This document shows, piece after piece, positions 18,782 to 28,447 of a stretch of 64,000 bases of DNA. The notes under the pieces were generated by a model. It saw only the letters and a list, made by a program, of their open reading frames with translations. It had not been told where the DNA came from and made no database searches. A program made the position numbers and the translations under genes. The DNA comes from Ignavibacteria bacterium (GTDB lineage: Bacteria > Bacteroidota > Ignavibacteria > SZUA-365), in contig JADKJW010000003.1 in assembly GCA_016720835.1 (NCBI GenBank), positions 62,001 through 126,000 of the forward strand, written 5' to 3'. The stretch's first letter is position 1. Each line of letters begins with the position of its first letter.

Positions 18782-18831
18782 TTGACAATCACCGCTGGAA
18801 TTCGTACAATCTAGACAGACTAGACAGGAGG
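18782..18831 (+). promoter_or_regulatory. Promoter and probable autoregulatory operator of the toxin-antitoxin pair
   Basis: TTGACA (18782-18787), a 17-nt spacer and TACAAT (18805-18810) form a near-consensus promoter. Directly after it lie two tandem copies of CTAGACAG (from 18811 and 18820), positioned over the likely start site where a Phd-type antitoxin would bind. A full AGGAGG ribosome site is at 18826-18831, nine bases before the ATG. Confidence 0.75.
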
Positions 18832-18839
18832 ATGATTTC

Positions 18840-19094
18840 ATGAAAAAGACGTGGCAGTTGCAGGAAGCGAAAAACAAGCTGAGCCAAGTCATGGATGCGG
18901 CGGTGGATGGGTACCCGCAAGTCATCACCCGCAGGGGTGTGGAGACGGCCGTGCTGCTTTCGTATGAGGACTACCGGCGCCTTTCAGCTCCCAGTACGAC
19001 ACTCGCGGAATTCTTCCGGGCCTCGCCGCTGGTCGGGGTTGATCTCGAACTGCGCCGCGACACGAGTCCATCGCGCAGGCCGCCGGCGCTATGA
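18840..19094 (+). CDS. Phd/YefM-type antitoxin
   Basis: An 84-residue protein. Residues 1-50 show the Phd/YefM fold signature: WQLQEAKNKLSQVMDAA, a central PQVITRRGVETAVLLSYEDYRRL strand pair and a short disordered C-terminal tail that would wrap the toxin. It should neutralise the adjacent PIN-domain nuclease and repress the shared promoter. Its stop overlaps the toxin ATG by four bases, the usual arrangement that keeps antitoxin in excess. The promoter, direct-repeat operator and strong ribosome site are all visible. Confidence 0.92.
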   Translation: MKKTWQLQEAKNKLSQVMDAAVDGYPQVITRRGVETAVLLSYEDYRRLSAPSTTLAEFFRASPLVGVDLELRRDTSPSRRPPAL

Positions 19095-19513
19095 TGTACC
19101 TGCTCGACACCTGCGTGATCTCGGAATTCGTGAATGTGACGCCTTCGCGGCGCGTCCTCGACTGGGCGGACAGGCTGGACGAGCAGAGCCTCATTGTCAG
19201 CGTCATCACCATCGGCGAGCTGCGGAAGGGCATCGAGAAACTCCCACGATCAAAGAAGCGGGCCAGGCTTGAGGCGTGGCTTGAGAATGATCTGCTCCGG
19301 CGCTTTGAAGGGAGAATCGCCACGCTCGATATCGGGACCATGCTGGCGTGGGGACGGCTCTGCGGCGATCTCGAGAAGAAAGGGATGACGATGCCCGCCA
19401 TCGATTCTCTCCTTGCGGCGAGTGCGTTGCATTGGGGATACACGCTTGTCACACGCAACACCGACGATTTCCGCAACACCGGCATCGCGCTGTTCAATCC
19501 CTGGAGTGATTGA
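19091..19513 (+). CDS. PIN-domain toxin, VapC/FitB type
   Basis: A 140-residue ribonuclease of the PIN fold. The acidic magnesium-binding residues are in place: Asp6 in LLDTCVISE, Glu in IGELRKGIEK, Asp in PAIDSLLAASA and Asp in VTRNTDDF. Family members cleave tRNA, rRNA or mRNA when released from antitoxin. The length and the CVISE and RKGIEKL motifs are closest to FitB-like members. It overlaps the antitoxin stop by ATGA. The pairing of a Phd/YefM antitoxin with a VapC toxin is common. The three palindromic repeats that follow may serve as its transcription end. Confidence 0.93.
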   Translation: MMYLLDTCVISEFVNVTPSRRVLDWADRLDEQSLIVSVITIGELRKGIEKLPRSKKRARLEAWLENDLLRRFEGRIATLDIGTMLAWGRLCGDLEKKGMTMPAIDSLLAASALHWGYTLVTRNTDDFRNTGIALFNPWSD

Positions 19514-19546
19514 CGCCCATCACACGATTCGTTCCTTGCGGACAAT

Positions 19547-19646
19547 GGCGGACAGGAATGTCCGCCCACTCTGCGATGTTGCGTAGCGGACAGGAATGTC
19601 CGCCCTCCCTGCTTGCCGCGTGGCGGACAGGAATGTCCGCCCTCCC
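19547..19646. repeat. Three copies of a GCGGACA-GGAA-TGTCCGC palindrome
   Basis: The palindrome (7-bp arms, 4-nt loop) with its CCCTCCC-like tail occurs at about 19547, 19586 and 19623, spaced 37 to 39 bp apart. Spacers differ. It lies between the convergent toxin and glycosyltransferase genes and resembles a REP-type intergenic element that can act as a bidirectional terminator. It lacks the uniform spacers and leader of a CRISPR. Confidence 0.8.
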
Positions 19647-19648
19647 AT

Positions 19649-20956
19649 TTACGTTACTTCATCCAACAGCCCCGCCAGCCGCTTCGCGACTTCGCGCCGC
19701 TCGTACTTGAGCACCTCGGCCTTGTCCTGCTCGAGTCCGAGCGTTCCCGCGATCCACTGGTCGTAGTACAGGCGGAAGGTCTCCGCAATCGCGGCGACAT
19801 CGTCCGATCGCGCGATGCGGCCGGAGCGGGTCTCGCGGATCACGGCGGCGACCGCGCCTTCCGGGGCGAGCGCGATGATGGGCTTTCCGGCGCCGATGTA
19901 CTCGAAGACCTTGCCAGGCACGATCTCCTCATTGCCGCGAAAATCGTCCACGATCATGAGCAGGGCGTCGGATTGAAAGAGGTGGCGGACGCTGTCCGCA
20001 TGAGGCATGTATTCCTTCACGACGATCGACTGCGCGAGCAGGGGGTGCGCGAACATCTCCCGGACTTCGGCGCCGAAGCGCCCGATGAACTGCAGCCGGA
20101 TGGTACTGGGATCCACTGATCCGTTCTCCACCAACGATGCCACCGCCGCGAGAAACACCTCGGGATTGCGCTTCCCGTACATGGAGCCGGTATAGGTGAC
20201 CGTGAAAAACCGCTTGTCGACCACTTCCACACTCGGGAAATCCGCGCTGTCGAAGCCATTCGGGAGATGGTGGACTTTTGCGGTAGGCAATGCGGGATAC
20301 TTCGCATGAAAATCCTTGAGGATGCCTGTCCACGCGACTTCCATGCGGTCGCAGTCTCGGAACACGCCGCGCTCCAGTCTTCTGTCGAACAGGTCGGGAA
20401 GCCACCAGCGACGCGGCGCGGAGAGGAAGCCGCGCCACGGATCGCGGAAACCCGCGATCCAGGGCAGACCGCTCCTGCGTTTGAGTGCGCGCGCGATCAC
20501 CGAACACGTGTACGGCGGCGACGAGGAATAGATCGCGGAGATGCCTTCCTCCTCGATGATCTTCATCCCCTCCCGGACGGCATGGCGGTACCAGCCGATG
20601 CGTGCGTCGGGAATGAAGAACGTCGCGCGGATGAATTCGGCGACCCGTTCCTTCATCGAACGCTTTTCTCCCGCCCTGGGAATCGTGTTGACGTCCACAG
20701 GCATGCCCGACTTTTTTCCGGTCAGCATCCGGTATGCATCGTACGGTTCGAAAATCCTTGTCCTGTACACGGCAACATCAGGCGGGATTTCCTTCAGGAG
20801 CGATTCATCCCTGGCCGGATAGTCCGCATCCTTCACTGTCAGAATCACCGGCTGCCATCCGAAGGAGCGCAGGTATGTTGCAAATTTCAACACACGCTGC
20901 ACGCCTGGACCGCCGGATGGTGGGAAGTAATACGTTACTATCAGGACTTTTTTCAT
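19649..20956 (-). CDS. GT-B fold glycosyltransferase (family 4-like)
   Basis: A 435-residue cytoplasmic or membrane-associated transferase. The N-terminal Rossmann half begins MKKVLIVTYYFPPSGGPGVQRVLKFA, a pattern shared with glycosyltransferases of polysaccharide and cell-wall clusters. The second half carries VTYTGSMYGKRNPE and the nucleotide-sugar-binding EIVPGKVFEYIGAGKPIIAL motif with the expected Glu. No transmembrane helix was seen. Donor and acceptor are unknown, and no other capsule or lipopolysaccharide genes are adjacent. It is an isolated gene with long non-coding DNA upstream. Confidence 0.9.
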   Translation of the reverse strand: MKKVLIVTYYFPPSGGPGVQRVLKFATYLRSFGWQPVILTVKDADYPARDESLLKEIPPDVAVYRTRIFEPYDAYRMLTGKKSGMPVDVNTIPRAGEKRSMKERVAEFIRATFFIPDARIGWYRHAVREGMKIIEEEGISAIYSSSPPYTCSVIARALKRRSGLPWIAGFRDPWRGFLSAPRRWWLPDLFDRRLERGVFRDCDRMEVAWTGILKDFHAKYPALPTAKVHHLPNGFDSADFPSVEVVDKRFFTVTYTGSMYGKRNPEVFLAAVASLVENGSVDPSTIRLQFIGRFGAEVREMFAHPLLAQSIVVKEYMPHADSVRHLFQSDALLMIVDDFRGNEEIVPGKVFEYIGAGKPIIALAPEGAVAAVIRETRSGRIARSDDVAAIAETFRLYYDQWIAGTLGLEQDKAEVLKYERREVAKRLAGLLDEVT

Positions 20957-21427
20957 GATTCACAGGTGCATGGTGATTTTCAAACTTAGGTTCGCGGAAA
21001 GGGAAAACAAAACAGAAAGGCCATGCGCCGAAGCGATCGCGGGTTGCCTGAAGCGCGAAATAGCTCCGGCCCGGGATGCCAGTCACCCGGGCAAGCAGCA
21101 GCCGGCTGGCGGATATGGCGCCACTCCCGATTGAGCGTCCACTCCATGCCGACAGTCTTCCGATTCTCCCAGTTGCGAGAAAGCGACGGGGCATTCCGTC
21201 CTACCACTCGCTCCCCGTTTCCGGAAATAACGGATACGCGATATCCTTAATCCGATATGTGTGTCTTTTTTCCATGCACGGGCCGCTTTTTGGCAAGACT
21301 AGATCCTCCATTATCGCGCTTTTATCCGGGTTGACGAGAGCATCGCGCTGGTACACCTTTTGCTAGCCATGGATGTTGGCGCGACCGTATCCGCGCCGCG
21401 ATGATTTTCCATTCACCGGAGGTTTTC
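20957..21427. other. Intergenic region upstream of the haem-rich protein
   Basis: This 471-bp gap lies between divergent genes. I see no gene in it. The last part holds TTGACG at 21331, a small GGCGCG/CGCGCC hairpin at about 21379-21398 and a GGAGG ribosome site before 21428. No riboswitch class was recognised. Confidence 0.5.
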
Positions 21428-23524
21428 ATGAAACGTTTTTCACCACATGTCCTGCTCCTCGTCGGGTTATTCCTCGTCGGAGCGCTCATTGATGCACCTG
21501 CCCAGACGGTGAAGATCCACCGCGTCGCTATGTCCGGAGCCAGGATCAGCCCGTACCCCGCAGGGACTTTCCCTGTTTCCACAGGTTTCCGTGTCGTGCC
21601 CAAGGCGATGAAAGTGTACCTGCACGCCGACACCAACGGCGCCATCATTCCCGTCACCTCGTATAATTGGACCTTCGTGTCGGTGCCGGCCGGTTCCACC
21701 GCAGCCATCGACACGCCGACGTATGCGTCCGTGCGCTTCATCCCCGACATGGTCGGCCAGTATATCGTGAAGGTGGAAGTGAACGGCGGCGGTTTCGCGC
21801 AGGATACCATCATTGCGGCCACGTACATCGGTCTCCCGACGACGGGCTTGTCCTGCAACACCTGCCACCCGACCGTCGGTCCCGAGTTCGCAAAGACCAA
21901 GCACGCCACCATGTTCACCCGCGGCATCAGCGGCCAGCAGGAAGTGGAAGACTATGAGGGCAAGACGGTCGGCGTGTACTCGAAGAACTGCATCAAGTGC
22001 CACACCACCGGCTGGGATCAGTTCGCGAATAACGGCAATTTCGGGTACCTCGCGAAGCAGACGGGTTTTGACACGCTGTGGTACAAGCCCTTCACGCTGG
22101 TCGGCGGCGAGTATGTGATTCCGCACAACGACTCGACTTCCGTCAGGGACATGAACACCAACTTCCCGACCGTCGCCAACGTCGCGAACATCGGCTGCGA
22201 AAGCTGCCACGGTCCGGGCAGCGCACACGCCGCAGCACCGGGCAAGGCCACCATCGGCAAGAGTGCCGAGGCCGGCGCCTGCATGCAGTGCCACGACGCA
22301 CCGAACAAGCACCGCATCGGCAGCTACTGGGCAGCCTCGAGCCATGCGACCATGCCTCTCAGCAAGGAAGAAGCCGGCCGCACCGCCTGCTGGCCCTGCC
22401 ACAACGGCGCCGCCCTTGTTGACTACGCGAAGAATCCCGCAAAGCCGGATTACACCAAGACGGAAATCATCGAGTCCATCTCCTGCGTGGCCTGCCACGA
22501 TCCGCACAGCGATGCGAATCCCAACCAGCTCCGCATCATGACGCTCGACAAGCTCGCCAACGGCTACGTGCCGCCCGCAGGCGTCGGTGGCAAGGGCCTG
22601 CTCTGCATGAATTGCCACAAGGCCCGCGTCGATGGCAAGCTCAAGGTCGAATCGCAGATGCGCGTCTTCGGCGACCGTTTCTACGCGCACTACAGCCCGC
22701 AGGCCGACATGTTCCTCGGCGTCAATGCCTACGAGTACGATCTCGGCATCACCGGCATCGGCACTCACCAGGGTCTCGACGACGGTTGCGTCACCTGCCA
22801 CATGGCAACACGCGTCAACGGTTCCAGCGTCCACTCGAACCACGAAATGAAGATGACCGACGCCAACGGCAAGGACATCGTCACATCCTGCCAGACCTGC
22901 CACGGCAAGGCCGTCACGTCCTTCCATGACATCAAGGCAGCCACCGATTACGACGGCAACGGCAAGATCGAAGCGGTCATCACCGAAATCGACAACATGC
23001 TCGACAAGCTGAAATCCTACCTCCCGAAGGACGCGAGCGGCGAGCCTATCACCATGAAGGTCGACTATGCGAAGGATTCCGCTTCCTGGAAGGCGCATCC
23101 CGAATGGTACGCCGGCACGTGGAACTACTACTTCGTGAAGAACGACTGGAGCCACGGCATCCACAACACGAAGTACGCCGCGGCCCTCCTCCGCGCCTCC
23201 CTCGGAAAGATGACGGGCGTCGACATGCTCGACCAGAACATGCCGAACGGCTTCGACCTCCAGCAGAACTATCCGAATCCCTTCAACCCCAGCACGACCA
23301 TCAAGTTCTCCGTGTCGCGCGCCGCTGACGTGAACATTTCGGTGTACAGCAGCGCGGGCGAACTCGTCGCCACACTCGCCAACGGCAATGTGGTCCCGGG
23401 CAACTACTCGGCGAAGTGGGATGCCACGAACGTCGCAAGCGGAATGTACTTCTACCGCATGACCGCGACGGTGAACGGCGTCCAGACCGTCAACCTGACC
23501 AAGAAGATGATGCTCGTGAAGTAA
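21428..23524 (+). CDS. Nonahaem c-type cytochrome-like protein with T9SS sorting domain
   Basis: A 698-residue exported protein: signal peptide at 1-26, an Ig-like domain at about 30-135, then nine CXXCH haem-binding motifs (CNTCH, CIKCH, CESCH, CMQCH, CWPCH, CVACH, CMNCH, CVTCH, CQTCH) through about residue 500. The final 85 residues (NYPNPFNPSTTIKFSV, GELVATL, SGMYFYRM) are a T9SS type A sorting domain, placing the haem chain at the cell surface. Multihaem proteins of this layout carry electrons or have redox activity such as nitrite or hydroxylamine conversion. No catalytic lysine-ligated motif was found. A GGAGG site fixes the start, and a terminator follows directly. Confidence 0.92.
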   Translation: MKRFSPHVLLLVGLFLVGALIDAPAQTVKIHRVAMSGARISPYPAGTFPVSTGFRVVPKAMKVYLHADTNGAIIPVTSYNWTFVSVPAGSTAAIDTPTYASVRFIPDMVGQYIVKVEVNGGGFAQDTIIAATYIGLPTTGLSCNTCHPTVGPEFAKTKHATMFTRGISGQQEVEDYEGKTVGVYSKNCIKCHTTGWDQFANNGNFGYLAKQTGFDTLWYKPFTLVGGEYVIPHNDSTSVRDMNTNFPTVANVANIGCESCHGPGSAHAAAPGKATIGKSAEAGACMQCHDAPNKHRIGSYWAASSHATMPLSKEEAGRTACWPCHNGAALVDYAKNPAKPDYTKTEIIESISCVACHDPHSDANPNQLRIMTLDKLANGYVPPAGVGGKGLLCMNCHKARVDGKLKVESQMRVFGDRFYAHYSPQADMFLGVNAYEYDLGITGIGTHQGLDDGCVTCHMATRVNGSSVHSNHEMKMTDANGKDIVTSCQTCHGKAVTSFHDIKAATDYDGNGKIEAVITEIDNMLDKLKSYLPKDASGEPITMKVDYAKDSASWKAHPEWYAGTWNYYFVKNDWSHGIHNTKYAAALLRASLGKMTGVDMLDQNMPNGFDLQQNYPNPFNPSTTIKFSVSRAADVNISVYSSAGELVATLANGNVVPGNYSAKWDATNVASGMYFYRMTATVNGVQTVNLTKKMMLVK

Positions 23525-23546
23525 TTCACTCAGCGTCTCTTTCCCC

Positions 23547-23580
23547 AAAGGCCGCCGTTCCCCAACGGCGGCCTTTTTTT
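23547..23580 (+). terminator. Rho-independent terminator after the cytochrome gene
   Basis: AAAGGCCGCCGTT (23547-23559) pairs with AACGGCGGCCTTT (23564-23576) around a CCCC loop, and the T-run continues to 23580. It is a textbook terminator 23 bp after the stop. Confidence 0.92.
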
Positions 23581-23713
23581 GCCCTGTCGGCAAAGCTGTA
23601 CAGCACACTCGGGCCTCGCGCAGGCGGAAACCAACGAATACTCTGAATTCCGTTCGTAGTTTCAGGATTCCTCAGCCCTGTGCAGAAAGTGCGACCAGCG
23701 CCCGAACCATGAC

Positions 23714-23742
23714 TTGACAGTACCCGGAAAATGCCGTAATGT
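23714..23742 (+). promoter_or_regulatory. Promoter of the carboxypeptidase-regulatory repeat protein
   Basis: TTGACA (23714-23719), a spacer of exactly 17 nt and TAATGT (23737-23742) lie 95 bp upstream of the ATG at 23837. It is in the only gap between two terminated genes. Confidence 0.6.
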
Positions 23743-23836
23743 GGAGGCATACAACCTCGTAACCTCCAGTCCGGTCGCATTGTCTCTCCGCCGGGCCAAC
23801 ACGTTCATTCCGTTCATCTTATACAGGAGCAGCGCC

Positions 23837-26800
23837 ATGAGAACAAGTCTACGATTCGGCGTGCTGATGATCCTCTTGACAACGAGCCTCCTCGTTGCAC
23901 AGAACAATCGTGTCTACCTCGAGATCGAGCCGAACTCTCCCGACCCGAACCTCCCGTTCATTGTCGACTACGGAATGACCGTGCAGTTCACCGCGCGGGC
24001 ATGGGAGATCATCGATCCAACGAATCCGCCCGTGCAAGTCCCTCTCACGAACGTGCACTGGATCGTGGATCCGATGAATTTCGGGACCATCACGCAGGAC
24101 GGTCTCTTCGCCGCTCCGGGCATCGCACAACCTTCCAACATCACGAAAGGGATGGTGATCGTTTCCGGAGAGGCGAACGGCCAGCCGCTGAAGGGCTATG
24201 TGCTGATCCATCTCGGCACTCCGCCTCCTCCGTTGCAGTACGACTGGACCATCACCGGCACCGTGACAGGCGACGCCGGAATTCCGCTCGTCGGCGCCTC
24301 GGTCGTGGTCGATGACGTCTCGCGTCCGAACACCTCCGTACTGAGAGGTCTGACGGATGCGCAGGGAGTGTACGCGATCAAGGTCCCGCAGGGATCCTGG
24401 ACGGTGAGCGCGAACATGCCGGGCTACGTCATCGAATACTATGATAATGCGACTTCCCCCAATCAGGCCACGAAACTCGTCACCGACAGCGCGAACAAGA
24501 CCATCGCCGGTATCGATTTCTCGCTCGGACACGGCGGGAGCATCAGCGGGCGCGTCACGGAATCCGCGGGGGGCAAACCGCTCGTCCAGGCGAATGTGAA
24601 TGTCACCGTGCATCAGGGCAATGGCCCCTCGATACTCCCGATATTCGGAGCGTTGACCGATCACAACGGCGAGTACACCATCGCCGGACTGCCGGCCGGC
24701 ACCTACATCGCGCAGGCCACATCCAAGGGATACGAGCTGCAGTATTTCGACGGCAAGGCCAACCCCCTCGACGCCGACACGATCGCGGTGAGCAGCGGCG
24801 GCGCGGTGTCGAACATCGATTTCATTCTCGATCAGCATATCATCGTGCCCGTCAACCCGTACCGCATCACCGGCACGGTGCGCGACGCCGCTGGTGCGCC
24901 GATCGCGCACGCGCTCATCGTCGCCGAGAATCCGTTCACCATGCCGCCGAACACGCGCACCATGGTGACAAAATCAGCCCCGGATGGAAGCTACACGCTG
25001 CAGGTCCCGGGCGGGAAGTTCATCGTCCGCGCCGAAGCGCAGGGATTCCTCGACGAGTACTTCGACAACGTCCGGACAGCGACTCTCGCGACGATGCTGA
25101 CGCTCGGACCGCAGGACACGCTGCAGACGCACATCGACTTCTCTCTCGGAACGGGAGGCAAGATCACCGGCGTCGTGCGCAGAGCCATCGACAATACACC
25201 CGTTGCAGACGCGTGGGTCACAGTCGTTTCACCCATCAATTCGAAACCACCGGCGAACGGTGTTCTGACGGACAGCACGGGCGCGTACAGCATCACCGGC
25301 CTGAGCAGCGGCACGTACATGGTCATGGCGAGCCGGGACGGCTTCGCGACGCAATACTTCGATCAGGCTTCCGACCCATCGTTGGCAACCGATGTCAGCG
25401 TCATTGAGGGGCAGGCGACCTCGGCGATCGACTTCGCGCTGATCGCCCCGCCGTCGATCTCCGGCACCGTGAAGGACGGCTCGGGCAATCCGCTGGCCTT
25501 CGCGGAAGTGCACGCCCAGTCGATTCCGCTGACACCGACGCAACCCATGTATCTTTTCGCGACCAAGACCGACGTGAACGGCGAGTACACAATCGTCGCT
25601 CCCCCTGGAACGTACATCCTGCAGGCCATGGCGCAGGGCTACATGCCCATGTGGTACGACCAGATCAGACAAGCCGATTCAGCCACACGCATCATGCTCG
25701 GAACCGCGAACGTGACGGGCATCGATTTCACGCTCAACACCGGCGGAATCATCTCCGGCACGGTGAGAATGACAGGAGGTGCGGCGGTCAGGGGCGCGCG
25801 CGTCAGCATCTTCTTCGACAAAACGACAAACCCGCCGTTCCCGCATAACACCGTCAACGGCGTCGTCACCGACGATAATGGCGCGTACGCAATTCAAGGG
25901 CCTGGTGACCGGCAAATACATCGTCGTCGCCCAGAAGGACGGCTTCGTGCTGCAGTTCTACTCCATGGCGAGCGATGTGACACAGGCGACGAAGGTGGAC
26001 GTGACCGAAGGCCTGACAACCACGGGCATTGATTTTGAACTCGGCACACTTCCCGGCGTCTCCGGCACAGTCTCGGACCAGGCGAGCGGGCTGCCGATTC
26101 CAAAGGCGGAAGTGTGGATCAGTTCCAGCTCCCAGCGTTTCGTCACATACACGGACCAGAACGGCGAGTACCACATCGGCGTCGCTCCCGGAACGTACAA
26201 GATGAACGCGAATGCGCCAGGCTACTCCTCCGAATGGTACAACGAGCAGGCGGATGCCGCGAACGCAAACGACGTCCTTGTCGCGCCGGGCGGAACCGTC
26301 TCGAACATCAACTTCACGCTCGCGCGCTGGGGTGGCGGTATCAGCGGAACGGTGACGGACACCGTGAACGCGCCGATCGAAAAGGCCGTGGTCAAAGTCT
26401 GGGCCGCACCCGATTCGACCAAGCCGCCCGCGAATGTCCGGCCCTTCTTCGCAAGCACGAGCACCGGGGCCGACGGCAGCTACACCCTGCAGGGCATGCC
26501 TCCCGGCGAGTACATCGTCGCGGCGGGCGGCGGCGCATACCTGCTGGAATTCTACCAGAACGCACCCGACATCAGGACGGCAACGCGCGTGATTGTACAG
26601 AACGCGCAGACCAGCAGCGGCATCGACTTCGCGCTGGAACTCGGCGGCAGCATTCGTGGCACCGTGACCGATGCCGCGACGAATGCCCCGATCCCGTACG
26701 CCTTCGTGAGCACCCGCGGCACGACGACATCCTCGCTCGAACGCGGTGCGCGTGCCGATAAGCACGGGGCCTACACCATCGACGGACTCGCCAGCGGCGA

Positions 26801-27796
26801 CTACACTCTTCGCGGTCGCCGGGAATCGTCGGCGAGTACTATGACGGCGTCACCGATCCCGCACTCGCGACGCCCGTCACGGTCACCGCCCCCGCGGCGA
26901 CGACCGGGATCGACTTCGCGCTCGCCGCGGCGCCGCATCATCCGGTCAAGTACGCCGGTGTCGTCCGCGATGCCGTCAACGGGCAGCCTGTCCCCCTCAC
27001 GCTGATCGAAGCCATCAATCCGCTGAACGGCGCCTCCTTCGTGACCACCACCGACATCTCCGGCGCGTACGATTTCTCGGCGGATGCGCAGTGCCTGGTG
27101 CGCGCCCGCGCGATCGGGTACATCGGACTCTGCGCGGGCGGCACGCAAAACTGGGAAGAGGGCGCAAAGAACGCCTCCAACGGCGTCGCGACATTCTCGT
27201 TGCCGCAGGAGAGCGAAAACGGCTTCGCCATGCTCTATGGACGCGTGCTGGACAAGCAGACCGGGAAAGCGGTTCCGAATGCCTGGGTCTACGGCACCGA
27301 TACCTTCGGCAATCAGTTCTTCGAGGTCACTGATACACGGGGACAGTTTGCGATGGACGGTCTCGGCAATGGCACGGTGAATATCGTGATGTCCGGCGTG
27401 CAGTATGCCGAAACGCAGGGATCCGTGACGATCCCGGGCGCATCCGGCAACACCGAAATCAATGCGCGCAGGAACGACGCGACGCTCCCTGCCGACAAGC
27501 CGGCAGCTCCGTCGAAACTGGCCCTTGCGCAGAATTTCCCGAACCCGTTCGGCGCGGGCAGTCCGTCTGCCAGCGCCTCCACCAGCATCGCCTACTCGCT
27601 TCCCGCGGCGGGGGCGGTGACGATTCGGGTGTTCAATCTCATCGGACGGCAGGTTGCGACGCTCGTCGACGCCGTTCGCGAGGCCGGGAATCATAGCGTC
27701 GCATGGAACGCGTCCGCTGTCCCCGCAGGCGTGTACATCTACCGTATCGAGGCAAACGGCTCCGTGTTGACGCGCCGGATGGCGCTGCTGAAATAA
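23837..27796 (+). CDS. Surface protein with eleven carboxypeptidase-regulatory repeats and T9SS tail, two compensating frameshifts
   Basis: Across 1,320 codons the protein has a signal peptide (1-22), a BIG-type Ig-like domain (about 25-130), then eleven repeats of about 95 residues. Each opens with a G-x-I-S-G-T-V-x-D motif, continues with G-x-Y-T-I-x-G-L-P-x-G-T-Y-x-V-x-A and closes with a Y-Y-D/F-D segment. The repeats match CarboxypepD_reg-like beta-sandwiches. A T9SS sorting domain ends it (NFPNPFGAG, GRQVATLV, AGVYIYRI). The frame breaks at about 25898, where removing one G from a GGG restores the repeat. It breaks again at about 26808-26825 in the opposite sense, so the last 325 codons return to the original frame. 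Real gene or base-call error cannot be told here. It probably acts as an adhesin or scaffold. Confidence 0.85.
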
Positions 27797-27816
27797 GCAC
27801 GCCGAACATTTTGTCG

Positions 27817-27850
27817 AAAAAGGCGGCCTCCGGGCCGCCTTTTCTTTTCA
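27817..27850 (+). terminator. Rho-independent terminator after the repeat protein
   Basis: AAAAAGGCGGCC (27817-27828) pairs with GGCCGCCTTTT (27833-27843) around TCCG, and further T follow. It lies 20 bp after the stop. Confidence 0.9.
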
Positions 27851-27937
27851 CTGCGGAAACACAGCATGAGAGATTGCCTTGTTCCTCTTCTCGCGTCATT
27901 GTAGATTTCCGAATACCAGACATCATCAGAGGACATC

Positions 27938-28378
27938 ATGAGCATACCGAAATTCGAAAGCGAATGGGACGGTTTCAAGGGACACGTCGCCGTCATGTGG
28001 GACAAAATCAACGACGAGGAACTCGTGCGCATCCAGGGCAACTTCACTGAACTGGTCGCGCTCATCGCCGCGAAGTACGGCGAGCAGAAGCAGGCGGTGG
28101 AACAGAAGCTCTCCGAACTGTACCGCAGCTACCTCGCCAAGAGCGACGACCTGCAGGCGCGCTCCAAGGCCATGGCGGACACGATCAAGCAGAAAGCCCA
28201 GGAATTCCAGGCGGGCGCGAAAGAGAAAATCCAGCGCATCCGCGAGGAGAGCATCGAACCCGTGGTGCAGAAATCCGAAGACTACATCAAGGTGCATCCG
28301 TTTTCCGCGGTGCTCGGCGCACTCGGTGTCGGACTCCTGATCGGCGGACTCGTCGGCTTCCTGTCGCGCAAGGACTGA
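27938..28378 (+). CDS. CsbD-like / YqjD (DUF883)-like membrane-anchored stress protein
   Basis: A 146-residue, highly charged helical protein. Residues 4-60 (EWDGFKGHVAVMWDKINDEELVRIQGN...LIAAKYG) follow the CsbD pattern of general-stress proteins. Residues 60-110 are a long amphipathic helix. The C-terminus (VHPFSAVLGALGVGLLIGGLVGFLSRKD) is the ElaB/YqjD-type membrane anchor that tethers ribosomes to the inner membrane in Escherichia coli. Seeing both halves in one chain suggests a fused stress or hibernation factor, though neither half has a firm biochemical role. It has its own terminator and stands alone. Confidence 0.8.
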   Translation: MSIPKFESEWDGFKGHVAVMWDKINDEELVRIQGNFTELVALIAAKYGEQKQAVEQKLSELYRSYLAKSDDLQARSKAMADTIKQKAQEFQAGAKEKIQRIREESIEPVVQKSEDYIKVHPFSAVLGALGVGLLIGGLVGFLSRKD

Positions 28379-28401
28379 CGCGCAGACTTCCGGTGCGCGT
28401 G

Positions 28402-28435
28402 GAGACCGTCATTTTCGGATGACGGTCTCTTTTTT
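28402..28435. terminator. Bidirectional hairpin terminator
   Basis: GAGACCGTCAT (28402-28412) pairs with ATGACGGTCTC (28419-28429), loop TTTCGG, then six T. It sits between the convergent CsbD-like and aminotransferase genes. Confidence 0.9.
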
Positions 28436-28447
28436 ATTCGTGGGCGG

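Noticed and set aside
17175..18788. Long minus-strand frame opposite the symporter
   Set aside because: Composition is His/Asp/Arg-rich and it mirrors the symporter codons. No start signal or similarity.
19547..19646. Possible CRISPR array
   Set aside because: Only three palindromic copies, repeat core of about 20 bp, short unequal spacers, no leader and no cas genes.
20957..21427. Riboswitch or RNA gene upstream of the cytochrome
   Set aside because: Only a small GC hairpin could be drawn. No conserved riboswitch core was recognised.
21467..23608. 713-codon minus-strand frame opposite the cytochrome
   Set aside because: It is antisense of the nine-haem protein, with a Val/His/Asp-rich shadow composition.
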